DNA from: Limnomonas spitsbergensis
Lineage: Eukaryota > Chlorophyta > Chlorophyceae > Chlamydomonadales
Assembly: GCA_037349105.1 (NCBI GenBank)
Contig: JAYJMM010000024.1
Span: 1,116,001-1,180,000 of the forward strand
Reading direction: 5' to 3'
DNA: 64,000 nucleotides
Positions 46,501-56,342 of the stretch are shown here, in pieces. The notes below the pieces were generated by a model that searched no databases, had not been told where the DNA came from, and was given only the letters and a program-made list of their open reading frames with translations. Made by a program: the position numbers and the translations under genes. Numbering within the stretch: position 1 is the first letter of the stretch; every line of letters starts with the position of its first letter.

Positions 46501-49500
46501 GCTCCAGAACTAACACAGGCCGTCAGTTGAAGTCAATCAACATCTGTTTACATGGAGAGGGCAAAGGCAGAAATCTGATTGATGCGATCTTCAAGAAATA
46601 AATAAAGCTAAACCCTACAGCTAAACCCTAAAGCTAAACCCTACTAGGGCGTGGAGGTTAAGGAAACAGCGCAGCTTGCGACCTTTACCCACCCCCGCCC
46701 ATCTTGCACGCGGATTCGTTAGTCACGTCGGCTGCATGATACATGGTGCCTGAAATCAGGGTTACCCGGTACGGAATACGGTACGGTCAAACTGTACGGT
46801 ACGGGTACGGTACGGTACGGACATAATGGGATGGGCTAGTAAGAAAATGTACAATATGGTAGTTCCAAACGGTACGGTACGGCCAAACGGTACGGTACGG
46901 TACAGGATACGGTACGTACTGGGTAACCCTGCATGAAATCGAGCTAAGTCATTTACTCCCACTCCCACGTGGCAGAGTGTTCAGCATAGCCCAGCGGGTA
47001 TGCACCGTTCAGTCCAGGGGGTTCATTCATTCATTCAAACATATTGGCTTGCATAGCTGGATAGCATGTCTGAGAGTGCCCTATGAATAACTGTTCGTCA
47101 TGATTTCAACCCTCCCCCTCACAGACCACCTTGCACTCACCCCAGGGATTTCATTGATGCGACCTTAACCACCCACCTTGCACCCAGATGCCTTAGCCAC
47201 CTCCGCTGCTCGATGCATGGCTGCTCTCGTGGCTGGGTAAGCCAGTCCGAGTGTCCCCATGACCAGAACTGACGCTCCCTGAGCGGAAGGGAGGGATTCA
47301 GGCAGCAACTTGAGGAATACACCGAGAGGCCACTGATATAGAGATATCACACCAGAATTGATGTCACTCAGGTGTTGTACATCTCTAACTCTTTGAGAAA
47401 GACTACGCACTTCATCGAAGCATGATGCGCCAGGACCGCTCAGAGTACGGAAGTACGGTGTGATCAAACGGTACGTTACGGATACGGATATGGTGCGGCC
47501 AAATGGCCGGACAGGTATGCAAATGGCCGACATGGTGTTCCAACATGGTACGGTATTGTTAAATGGTGCGATACGATACCGAAATGGTACGGGATTTGGA
47601 CCCAAACAGTCGTACTAGGTAACCCTGGGACCGCTGGACCCACAGCTGATCTATCTCGAAGTAGGATAGCCCGCTCTGTCTATAGAAAGTGTGACGCGAC
47701 GGCTACCTGATCTTGATGATCCAGAGAGGCCTCTGCAAGCGGGCAGGAGGTTCTTGCCTCACTACTGAGCTGCCCACAGGCAGCCCTTTGGAAAGCACAG
47801 TGACTGTGCTTTTGATTTGCCCTTCCTGTGGCAATCATTCATTCAAATGAAAAACTAAATTGCGTCGATTATTTATAAATTGTGATTTAATGTATCGCTC
47901 ACTCACCAATCAGCGTTAATTATAAGTTAGGGTAGGTTAAATATATTATTTACACAGGAATTGTGAATTTGTATAGCATCAGATCTGCAGCACCAGATAT
48001 CATGCTGCTAAGTGCTCCCCCCTGTCCATACAGCACCCAGACCCAACAAGGACATAACTATTCAATTTACTATCTAATGTACTACATATTTTCTAAACAT
48101 TTAAAGCTTTCTGGACGGTGTTCAGACATGGGAACTTTCCATTAACCTGTGGAAAGCGTGCAATTGAGCATGCCAAAATCAGCGAGGCACAGTGCCGCAA
48201 GGGGAAAAAACTCTACTGGGACATGAGGGGGATGACGCTTTAGATAATCAATGGGATTGAGGGCACCCGAGCCATCCCGATGATTATCTAAAGCGAGGGT
48301 TCAGGAAACAACACAGGTTGGGGCTTCCTGACAGGCAGTGAAACCTGCCGGCATGCCTCACCTTGATGTCGTCAGAAGGCACATGGTTGATGTCCAGGAA
48401 ACAGTCGCAGTAGGTATCTGTGGGCTTGCCAAAACCTGCATCATGAATAAAAACAGTTAAAGGGTGAACATCTGGCGGATACGGGATGAAAAGTGGGGAA
48501 TTAAAGAGGGGGGATAGGGTATGTGTGTTAAGAGGCAGTCGCAGTAGGTACCTCTGGGCGGGTCAAAGCCTGCATCATTATAGGGGTGAAATGAAGAGAT
48601 TAAGTGTAAATACGGTAGTGGGGAACGGGTGGGCGGGAAGCAGGTACGTTTGTTAAGAAGAAGTCACGGTAGGTATCTGTGGGCTGAGGTCTGAACCTGC
48701 AATCTGAATTTAAAAAAAGGGATGAAGGGTGAAAAGGGTGAAAACCTGGCTGAAGTGGTGTGGAAATAGGGAAATTAAGGGGGGTGGGTGGGTATGTGTG
48801 TGTTGAGAGGCAGTGACGTTTGGATGCCGAGGGTTTGCATAAAATCGAATATACAGGAATGGGACGGAAAGGGATAGTGGGCTGTATGATCAGCCCAGGG
48901 TTCGGTGAACAGTACGGGATGTGGGCCCCAAACGGTATGGTAAACGGTACGGGATTTGGGCCCTACACGGTATGGTAAACGGTAAGGGATTTGGGCCCTA
49001 AACGGTATGGTAAACGGTAAGGGATTCGGGCCCTAAACGGTATGGTAAACGGTAAGGGATTTGGGCCCTAAACGGTATGGTAAACGGTAAGGGATTTGGG
49101 CCCTAAACGGTATGGTAAACGGTAAGGGATTTGGGCCCTAAACGGTATGGTAAACGGTAAGGGATTCGGGCCCTAAACGGTATGGTAAACGGTAAGGGAT
49201 TTGGGCCCTAAACGGTATGGTAAACGGTAGGGGATTTGGGCCCCAAACGGTATGGTAAACGGTACGGGATTCGGGCCCTAAACGGTACGGTAAACGGTAA
49301 GGGATTCCGGCCCTAAACGGTACGGTAAACGGTACGGGATTTGGGCCCTAAACGGTATGGTAAAGGGTACGGGATTTGGGCCCTAAACGGTATGGTAAAC
49401 GGTAAGGGATTTGGGCCCTAAACGGTATGGTAAACGGTAAGGGATTTGGGCCCTAAACGGTATGGTAAACGGTAAGGGATTTGGGCCCTAAACGGTATGG

Positions 49501-52500
49501 TAAACAGTAAGGGATTTGGGCCCTAAACGGTATGGTAAACGGTAAGGGATTTGGGCCCTAAACGGTATGGTAAACGGTACGGGATTTGGGCCCTAAACGG
49601 TATGGTAAACGGTACGGGATTTGGGCCCTAAACGGTATGGTACACGGTAAGGGATTCAGGCCCTAAATGGTATGGTAAACGGTAGGGGATTTGGGCCCTA
49701 AACGGTATGGTAAACGGTACGGGATTCGGGCCCTAAACGGTACGGTGCACGATAAGGGATTCGGGCCCTAAACGATATGGTAAACGGTAGGGGATTCGGG
49801 CCCTAAACGGTATGGTAAACGGTACGGGATTTGGGCCCTAAACGGTATGGTAAACGGTAAGGGATTTGGGCCCTAAACGGTATGGTAAACGGTAAGGGAT
49901 TTGGGCCCTAAACGGCATGGTAAACGGTAAGGGTTTCGGGCCCTAAACGGTACGGTGCACGATAAGGGATTCGGGCCCTAAACGATATGGTAAACGGTAG
50001 GGGATTGGGCCCTAAAAGGTACGGTAAACGGTAAGGGATTTGGGCCCTAAACGGTATGGTAAAAGGTAAGGGATTTGGGCCCTAAACGGTACGGTAAACG
50101 GTTAGGGATTTGGGCCCTAAACGGTATGGTAAACGGTAAGGGATTTGGGCCCTAAACGGTATGGTAAACGGTAAGGGATTTGGGCCCTAAACGGTATGGT
50201 AAACAGCAAGGGATTCGGGCCCTAAACGGTACAGTGCACGATAAGGGATTCGGGCCCTAAACGATATGGTAAACGGTAGGGGATTTGGGCCCTAAACGGT
50301 ATGGTAAACGGTACGGGATTTGGGCCCTAAACGGTATGGTAAACGGTAAGGGATTCGGGCCCTAAACGGTATGGTAAACGGTAAGGGATTTGGGCCCTAA
50401 ACGGTATGGTAAACGGTAAGGGATTCGGGCCCTAAACGGTACGGTGCACGATAAGGGATTCGGGCCCTAAACGGTATGGTAAACGGTAGGGGATTTGGGC
50501 CCTAAACGGTATGGTAAACGGTAAGGGATTTGGGCCGTAACCGGTATGGTGAACGGTACGGGATTCGGGCCCTAAACGGTACGGTAAACGGTACGGGATT
50601 TGGGCCCTAAACGGTATGGTAAACGGTACGGGATTTGGGCCCTAAACGGTATGGTAAACGGTAAGGGATTTGGGCCCTAAACGGTATGGTAAACGGTAAG
50701 GGATTTGGGCCCTAAACGGTATGGTAAACGGCAAGGGATTCGGGCCCTAAACGGTACAGTGCACGATAAGGGATTCGGGCCCTAAACGATATGGTAAACG
50801 GTAGGGGATTTGGGCCCTAAACGGTATGGTAAACGGTACGGGATTTGGGCCCTAAACGGTATGGTAAACGGTAAGGGATTCGGGCCCTAAACGGTATGGT
50901 AAACGGTAAGGGATTTGGGCCCTAAACGGTATGGTAAACGGTAAGGGATTCGGGCCCTAAACGGTACGGTGCACGATAAGGGATTCGGGCCCTAAACGGT
51001 ATGGTAAACGGTAGGGGATTTGGGCCCTAAACGGTATGGTAAACGGTAAGGGATTTGGGCCCTAACCGGTATGGTGAACGGTACGGGATTTGGGCCCTAA
51101 ACGGTATGGTAAACGGTAAGGGATTCCGGCCCTAAACGGTACGGTAAACGGTAAGGGATTCCGGCCCTAAACGGTACGGTAAACGGTTAGGGATTCGGGC
51201 CCTAAACGGTACGGTAAACGGTTAGGGATGTGGGCCCAAACGGTCGTACTGAGTAACCCTTAATGAGCCCAGCCGCTTATTAAGCAAGGCTGCTCCTTAC
51301 GTTGTCTGCTTTACTTACCAGCAAACGTCTGGTCCCCCGTGGCAATCGTGCCAGCAGTGCCCAGCCGCCTATCTGCGGTGCACTGCTGGCAAGGCTGCTC
51401 GTTTCTATGTCTTCTTACCACCTAACTTCCTGTCCCCTATCGTAATTGTGCATACAGTGCCCAGCTGTCCATCAATCAAGGTTGCCAAGCCGCCCAACAG
51501 GCAAGGCTGCTTGATCCATTCCCACTCACCAGCAAACTCACAGTTCCCCGCGGCAATCATGTCAGCAGTATCCAGACGCCCAGCAAGCAAGCAAGTCTGC
51601 CCGGCCGCCCATGAAAAAAAACTGCTGCTTCATGTATTTATCTGACCAGCAAACGTCAGCTCCGAATGTGGTGATTATGTCAGCAGCGTCCAGCCACCTA
51701 CCAAGCAAGGCTACTAGGTATTGTGTTTCGCTTACAAGGAAACTGGATGGACGCTGGCCTCAGCACACACACAAAGCTTATAGGGTAAAGGTTCCGTAGC
51801 TCAATTGGTAGAGCATCATTCTGCGAAGGATGGGGATGTGGGTTCGAATCCCACTGGAGCTACCTGAGTGACTGGTAAAACCTCTCGGCGATATGTGTGC
51901 GCTTACGTACGCGCATTAGCCAGTCATGAGGGAAATCGCAAAGTAAAAGAGGTACCGACGAGTGACTGATCCACAGTTACTATGACTCGTAATTTGGTTA
52001 CCTGCGAACTCCCGGTCCCCCGTGCTGTCCCGAGTCACATACACGTCCCGAGTAGGCTCATCGCGCCTCTCCACGGCATCCAGCTGCACGCCACTGCCTG
52101 CGGGGTGCGCAGCACAATAAGGGGTACTCACATGTAGCATATTGAAGAGGCTGGGAAGGTAAGCAGACTCATCCTTCCCCAATGCAGTCATGAAGGACGC
52201 CCAATTTGCCCAGGGCAATCTCACCCTTCCAAGATTTCAAAAAGCTGATTGCCCTTCAGAAGAATTTAAACCTGTCTTATCTTTCGCACAGGCCCTTTAT
52301 TAACAAACCAACCGCTGTGCCAGTCTCACCCTTCACAATTTCAAATAGCTGGTCGCCCCTCATTATTTCAAACCGTCTCACCCTTGAGGATTTCAATTAG
52401 CTGGTCGCCCTTCGAGAATACAAACTCTTCTTGTATTTTGCTGCGGTGTTGTTTTGCATTTAAAGAAACTAACGGCTGTGATGTTCTTACCCTCTACACG

Positions 52501-55468
52501 ATTTAAGACAGATTTGTCCTTAATGATTTTAAAGAATCTTGCAATTCAATATTTCAAACAGCTATTTTTTCTTTATAATTTAAACATTTAATGATTTTAA
52601 TTTATATTGTAATTTGCAGAGGTGCCGTTTTTGATGGAAAACCAATACTAACCACTGTACTGGTCTCACCCTTCAAGATTTCAAACAGCTTGTCGCCCAT
52701 TTCGTCTTTCCCCAGTGCAGTCATGAAGGACACCGGGACGCCCAGCTTGCCCAGGGCTGTTGCGACGTTGCACGGCGCCCCGCCGGCAAAAGGGGTCCAG
52801 CTCTTGACCTGCTCTCGGGAGAGCCCTTGTTGATCCGCAATCAGATCTGCATGTACAGGTCATGTGCCAGGTCAGCATGCCAGGTAAGCATAATACATCA
52901 AAGGTTGGGGTCCCGGCTGGTAAATGGGGTCCAGCTCTTGCTATGCTGTGCACGGTAAAGACCTTGTTGAGATATGCACGCAGAATGCAACAGACAGGCC
53001 GTGTTGTTAGCAGGCGTCTTCAAATCGCGTTTGTTTGTATTTATTATTTATTGACGAGCATTAGGTATGTATTATATTTAGTGTGCTGTTGGCTTGAGAT
53101 CCAAGGTGCTCTTCCATCCACACCCTATAAAGTAATGTTCATCTTTGGGATAGAGGGTCCAAGGGCAAAGGCAACGAACTTCCACCGAAAACATACTTCA
53201 AATCGCTAGGGTACTGTAGACTTGATTTGCCACCGCGACCACCTTTAACAAGTAGTTTTATTAGTAAGAACATGCCAAAATCATGTTTTGTTAGGACGCT
53301 GAGGGCCGAAAGCAACTGTTGTTAAGCCGCTGTCCAGCTGAATAAACGCCCCTGCTGCCAGGTGCCAAAATCACGCTCATGGTCTGGCTGATCAACATGT
53401 CACTGCGCGCTGCTGTTGCTTGGTCTACTGTCGTGTTGCTGCAAGTATACCTGTAGTGCTGTACATGAGTGGAGCTCGAATTGTTTGGTGAGTCAGCAAT
53501 TGTTTAATGTCGCGTGCAAAGCCGCAGCAACGCCTACTGATTATTTATGAATTTATTGATCAAGCTGCAAAGGCAGATCAACGTTGATTTCCTGCGGAGG
53601 CAAAGGACGGCAAAGGACGGTTAAGTCTATCCCTCTGCCAGAACATGAAATCCCTGCTGCCCCGCAGTCAAATCTGAACTGCTGAGAAGTTTGCCAGGCA
53701 GGTGGGCAGATTTGAATCCAGTGGTGTCTGTGCTGCTACATTCCTCTCACTGCCCAAGCACCCTGCATAAAATACACCAGTGTTATATTCAGGTTTTAGA
53801 GGAACCTTCATTCTGCCATGCCATCAACTTTGGGACTATCTAAAAGCTTGGTTTTACCATGGAGCCTCGGTGGGGGGGGGGGGTGCGGGGGGGGCCCCCA
53901 AGCCCCCCTGCCTTGGGGTCCGGGCCCCCCCCCCCCCCAGGTGGGGATTCAGTTGGGAAACCCCCGAAGGAGAGAAACAGTTAATCACGTGAAACAGAAG
54001 AATTATTCATTGAAATGCTTATTTTCATAATTCGTTTATCACAATATTGTGATAATGTTGAGACAGAACATCCAATACCCTGTATTCAAGTGTCAACTTA
54101 GGGGCCTGTCACTTAGGGGGTCGGACGAGTCCCCCCAAACAAGGGAGGTTGCGACCCGGGTCGGCCGGGACGGAGCCTTTCCGCACAAAAAGTTAGACAG
54201 GACAAAAACATCGAACTTCCGTTCCATATTGGAAAGCTGAAGTCCTCGACGCCATAAAAAAAAATCGCGCTGAAAGACCCCATCCTAAGGGTCGACTGCG
54301 GTAGTCGGGGGACTCGTCCGACCCCCTAAGTGACAGGCCTCTTTGTCCACTGGATCAGTGGATATGCTGGCGCTTGTTATCAGGGTAACACCAATATTGA
54401 GCCAGAGCTTCAAACATCTTACTGCCTAATGATGGTAACGGTGCGGATGTGGTTTCGGCCCCGAGCTGCGCTGTTCCCTCAACCCGCACGCCCCTAGGGG
54501 GGCGTAGTTTTCTTTCTTTCTTTTGTAAAGCCCAGTGGATCTTCTCTTTCGGAACTCAGCTCGTATTTCAATCTCTCGTGTCGGAATGACTGTCTGGAGG
54601 GCAGTTCGAACAGCAGCATTCGAGAACCCAGGTTCTAATGCGCTGGCCAAGGTCGCTTACGCCTTTTTTACCGAGAATCGCAGCATACTGCGTCTTACAT
54701 AAACACTGGCATGCATGTGCATGCGATGCCATGCATGTGCATGCGATGCCATGCATGTGCATGCGATGCCATGCATGTGCATGCGATGCCATGCATGTGC
54801 ATGCGATGCCATGCATCTCACACCTCCCCCTCACGAGCTTCATATATGTTTCAAATGCTCATGAAAAAAATACATAAAAATACCATATGGGGCAGCTGAC
54901 ATGCAGGTTACATTCATGCCGAGCCCTGCAAATGCCTTTCGTCCACCATGCATGCAATTATGCATATGCCAGCTAAGCTTGTCATATCAATAATCCTTCT
55001 CAGGTTTGATATCTGCTTCACCATCAGGACGCAGAGCGATTCTATGAAGCACGCCACCGTGGGAGGCACTCACCCTGGTGCCTGGCCAGACCTACTCGCC
55101 TGCATCTACTAATCTACCATGCAAACTCATGAACATGCCATGCAAGGCAACTGTCATGGACATGCCAATCGCCATGCATGATTGCAAGAATCTTCAGCCC
55201 CTCTTCTAAATTGAGCCTACTCACCAAAGAGAGATTCGCCAACACACACCACCTTGGGAGGCGTTTTCCCCCCAGCCGCATCCTGCTTCGCAAAACAACG
55301 CACAGAGGTCGATCGTGAGGACCTCGGCTGCGTCGCCCTCTTGGTTGACGATGCTTGAAGGCGGATCGTAGCAGTAGCCGAATCGTGGAGGCGGATCGGT
55401 GAAGAAATCAAAGCTCCGCGGGATACAGCAGGTCGGAGCGACATCGCGGGGAACGACTGTATCTGCAT
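40541..55468 (-). CDS. pfkB-family carbohydrate kinase (fructokinase-like), plastid-type leader
   Basis: Ten exons on the minus strand: 55468-55225, 52846-52670, 52097-52002, 48435-48362, 47278-47177, 45845-45759, 45332-45249, 43676-43521, 41422-41258, 40633-40541. All are GT-AG; 1278 bases give 425 residues and phase is continuous. Residues 1 to about 70 are Ser/Arg-rich with few acids, like a chloroplast transit peptide; a second Met (MSLRPAVSRG) may be the start. VVCVGESLFD opens the ribokinase fold. FAGGAPCNVATALGKLG (101-117) is the pfkB substrate-side motif. VNASDTTGSGDAFTAGF (341-357) is the second signature, with catalytic base Asp351. PTRDVYVTRDSTGDREF and LIDVNWRPVFW match plant and cyanobacterial fructokinase-like members. 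It probably phosphorylates a sugar such as fructose with ATP; the substrate is inferred. Confidence 0.88.
40760..41190 (-). repeat. Four donor-side echoes of kinase exon 9
   Basis: Blocks near 40770-40830, 40905-40965, 41023-41080 and 41158-41210 repeat cacgcaccttcctcgtagct and gcaaagacaatagttgact-like sequence, the end of exon 9 (STIVFAAACGGLTATRK) with its GTGCGT donor. The true exon ends at 41258. Confidence 0.75.
41455..42800 (-). repeat. Acceptor-side echoes of kinase exon 9, grading into a 64-bp minisatellite
   Basis: Copies of the signature exon (gcttgtagatgaagcc to ggcattgacctg) lie at about 41463-41530, 41560-41625, 41685-41730, 42630-42680 and 42735-42790. Between them about 13 units of 64 bp (41755-42630) keep only taacttgtagatgaagg from the exon and have filled up with aagggttcaggtgtgaaggg-type sequence. 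Confidence 0.85.
42880..43475 (-). repeat. Three donor-side echoes of kinase exon 8
   Basis: Copies of taccttgaaggccggcacaa at about 42885-42930, 43205-43310 and 43365-43470 repeat GFVPAFK and its donor. The true exon ends at 43521. Confidence 0.75.
43735..43862 (-). repeat. Acceptor-side echo of kinase exon 8, nearly full length
   Basis: On the minus strand it reads VADRFPSASGVLMTAGDKGS, against VADRFPSASGVLITAGEEGS at 43676-43521. The acceptor ctgcag is intact. No good donor is seen after it, but use as an alternative exon cannot be excluded. Confidence 0.75.
44148..44835. mobile_element. 688-bp non-autonomous TIR element
   Basis: Terminal inverted repeats of 25 bp with two mismatches: left taccgtagaaccactttagc, right the complement ending ttttacggta. 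The interior is AT-rich with repeated ggggtgcgcgg. It splits one exon-7 echo unit, and the neighbouring unoccupied echo copies (tgctacattcttttatttg) serve as empty sites. The target duplication is probably TA, or absent. No ORF. Confidence 0.75.
44448..44520 (-). tRNA. tRNA-like sequence inside the TIR element (probable relic)
   Basis: On the minus strand, GGGGCTCAGTGGTACTACGT resembles a D-arm/A-box and GCAGTTCGAATCCTGTC a T-arm/B-box, with a possible CCA anticodon (Trp) between. The anticodon stem needs a bulge, so a functional tRNA is unlikely. Confidence 0.3.
45911..45999 (+). repeat. SINE-like dispersed element, copy 3
   Basis: gcgcggacgtggctacggcc, then gctgcgctgtttccttaacc and gggcgtagcctttcttctt, the 795-890 family. 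It lies next to kinase exon 6. Inverted relatives lie at 46311-46378 and 46641-46683. Confidence 0.65.
46035..46540 (-). repeat. Four acceptor-side echoes of kinase exon 6
   Basis: cgccagttgacgtcaattaa plus aacc at about 46040-46092, 46187-46235, 46400-46443 and 46500-46538 repeat the acceptor and VLIDVNWRPVFWSED of the exon at 45845. All are upstream on the coding strand. Confidence 0.85.
46757..46931. mobile_element. hAT-like MITE, reference copy of the tacggtacgg family
   Basis: Inverted ends cagggttacccggtacg and cgtactgggtaaccctg. tgaaatc is present on both sides (46751-46757 and 46934-46940), a possible 7-8-bp target duplication. CAGGG ends and that duplication size suggest hAT. Related copies: 26427-26625, 39060-39158, 39597-39733, 47440-47627. 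Confidence 0.7.
47440..47627. mobile_element. tacggtacgg-family TIR element, worn copy
   Basis: The right end gtcgtactaggtaaccctg is well kept; the left end is degraded. The interior matches 46757-46931. It lies in kinase intron 4. Confidence 0.6.
48236..48295. repeat. 60-bp perfect-arm hairpin
   Basis: cgctttagataatca at the left and tgattatctaaagcg at the right are exact complements around a short loop. It lies in kinase intron 4, just beyond the end of exon 4. Confidence 0.8.
48525..48850 (-). repeat. Three acceptor-side echoes of kinase exon 4
   Basis: gcagtcgcagtaggtacctc at about 48533-48580, aagtcacggtaggtatctgt at 48660-48705 and a worn copy at 48808-48845. The true exon starts at 48435 (FGKPTDTYCDC). 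Confidence 0.75.
48896..51260. repeat. 35-bp satellite, about 67 copies
   Basis: Unit gggatttgggccctaaacgg plus tatggtaaacggtaa. Variants (cggtacggtgcacgat) recur in a higher-order pattern, for example a block near 50210-50480 is repeated near 50740-51010. The array ends in cggtcgtactgagtaaccct, the right end of the hAT-like MITE family, so it is probably an amplified MITE interior. It lies in kinase intron 3. Confidence 0.9.
51300..51725 (-). repeat. Four donor-side echoes of kinase exon 3
   Basis: Copies of ttaccagcaaacgtctggtc and cccgtggcaatcgtg type near 51315, 51415, 51525 and 51645 repeat the exon end (GDREFAG) and donor. The true exon ends at 52002. Confidence 0.65.
51790..51862 (+). 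tRNA. tRNA-like gene, possible anticodon GCG (Arg)
   Basis: 73 nt with the standard layout: a 7-bp acceptor stem with three G-U pairs, GCTC/GAGC D-stem, a T-arm GTGGG-TTCGAAT-CCCAC, and both internal promoter boxes. The anticodon stem is poor in the standard register; shifting it by one base restores five pairs but changes the loop size. It lies in kinase intron 3, on the opposite strand to its host. It may be functional, organelle-derived or a pseudogene. Confidence 0.5.
52200..52425 (-). repeat. Three donor-side echoes of kinase exon 2
   Basis: tctcacccttcacaatttca, tctcacccttgaggatttca and a third at about 52215-52260 repeat the exon end (DKLFEILK) and its GTGAGA donor. The true exon ends at 52670. 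An acceptor-side echo of exon 2 lies at about 52905-52975, and a fragment of the exon-2 interior at about 52150-52215. Confidence 0.75.
53870..53945. other. G-rich/C-rich homopolymer tract
   Basis: A run of G (53872-53883), a second G-run and then a long C-run. It could form G-quadruplex or hairpin structures and may be hard to sequence accurately. In kinase intron 1. Confidence 0.6.
54103..54339. mobile_element. 237-bp MITE with perfect 33-bp inverted ends
   Basis: The left end ggcctgtcacttagggggtc (33 bp in all) is exactly complementary to the right end. No ORF and no clear target duplication. In kinase intron 1. Confidence 0.8.
54430..54530 (+). repeat. SINE-like dispersed element, copy 4
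   Basis: tgatggtaacggtgcggatg, then gctgcgctgttccctcaacc, ggggggcgtagttttctttc and a TTTC tail. With 795-890 this is the best preserved copy. Confidence 0.75.
54712..54816. repeat. 20-bp tandem repeat, 5 copies
   Basis: Perfect units of atgcatgtgcatgcgatgcc with an internal near-palindrome. In kinase intron 1. Confidence 0.9.
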
Positions 55469-56342
55469 GGTGCGTTACTGCCGAGCTCACAATTTTTTTG
55501 TTATGGCGCCTGTGTAGTAATCCAATACTATTTTCGATAGGTCCAGGCGGTTCCGAGGGCGATGTTTATTGCGCTTCTGGTGTATGTTGCGATCTATGTC
55601 AGTTGGGGTTTGTTGTGTCCGATCAGATCGCAAAGGACTGGGCTTCAATTATCCTTAACTTGTTGATATACGGTGAGGTGGGTGACAGGCTTAATATAAG
55701 AAATTTGCTCGGCTCTGTACCACCATTCGACCATCGGTGCGGGTATGTGCCATTGCTTTGCGAAATTCGATGCGAAGGGAACGATCAGGGGCAGGATCTA
55801 GAACCCTAGTCCGATTAAGCAAGCGCGCATGCATGTTTTGCATGACGTCCCTGCAGCAGCTCGCTAGTGTCTCTGGCCAGTGTGTTTACATTAACTATGC
55901 AATATAAAATATTGAATATGTTTATGCATCTGGGACCATCCGCATCGTGGCATCCGCAGGCTACTGCTACTGGCATCTGTCAGTGAGCGATGGGTGGTTG
56001 ATTGATGGTTGGCTGTTTACCGTGGCTAGCTGGTCGGAAGATGAAATCGGTCGCGAACTTCCAATTCAAAATCCACACACGCTGACTATGCTCCCGTTAT
56101 CCACTAGTATGCAATCAAACGTTGCACCAACAAGGGTCGAAGTTGATATGTTGTGTGTCAAGGTGTATCGAGCAACGTAACAATTGCGCCTTCATTTCAA
56201 ATAAGAAAATTCGACCTGAAATCCAATTGCTGTCCGCGAAGGGGCACAGAGCTAGAGACCTCTTCCGATAAGTACAATTGGGACTTGACGGCTCTATCTT
56301 GGACTGTCTACCTGTCACTGGAGGGCACAGTAGTGAGGCTTC
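55469..56342. promoter_or_regulatory. Divergent intergenic region between kinase and RNase HII genes
   Basis: 874 bp separate two start codons that point away from each other. Little repetition is present, unlike most of the window. A bidirectional promoter is likely by position; no specific motif is claimed. Confidence 0.4.

Noticed and set aside
48896..51260. CRISPR array
   Set aside because: Short regular repeats but no distinct spacers and no cas genes; a eukaryotic 35-bp satellite. The same applies to the other tandem arrays.
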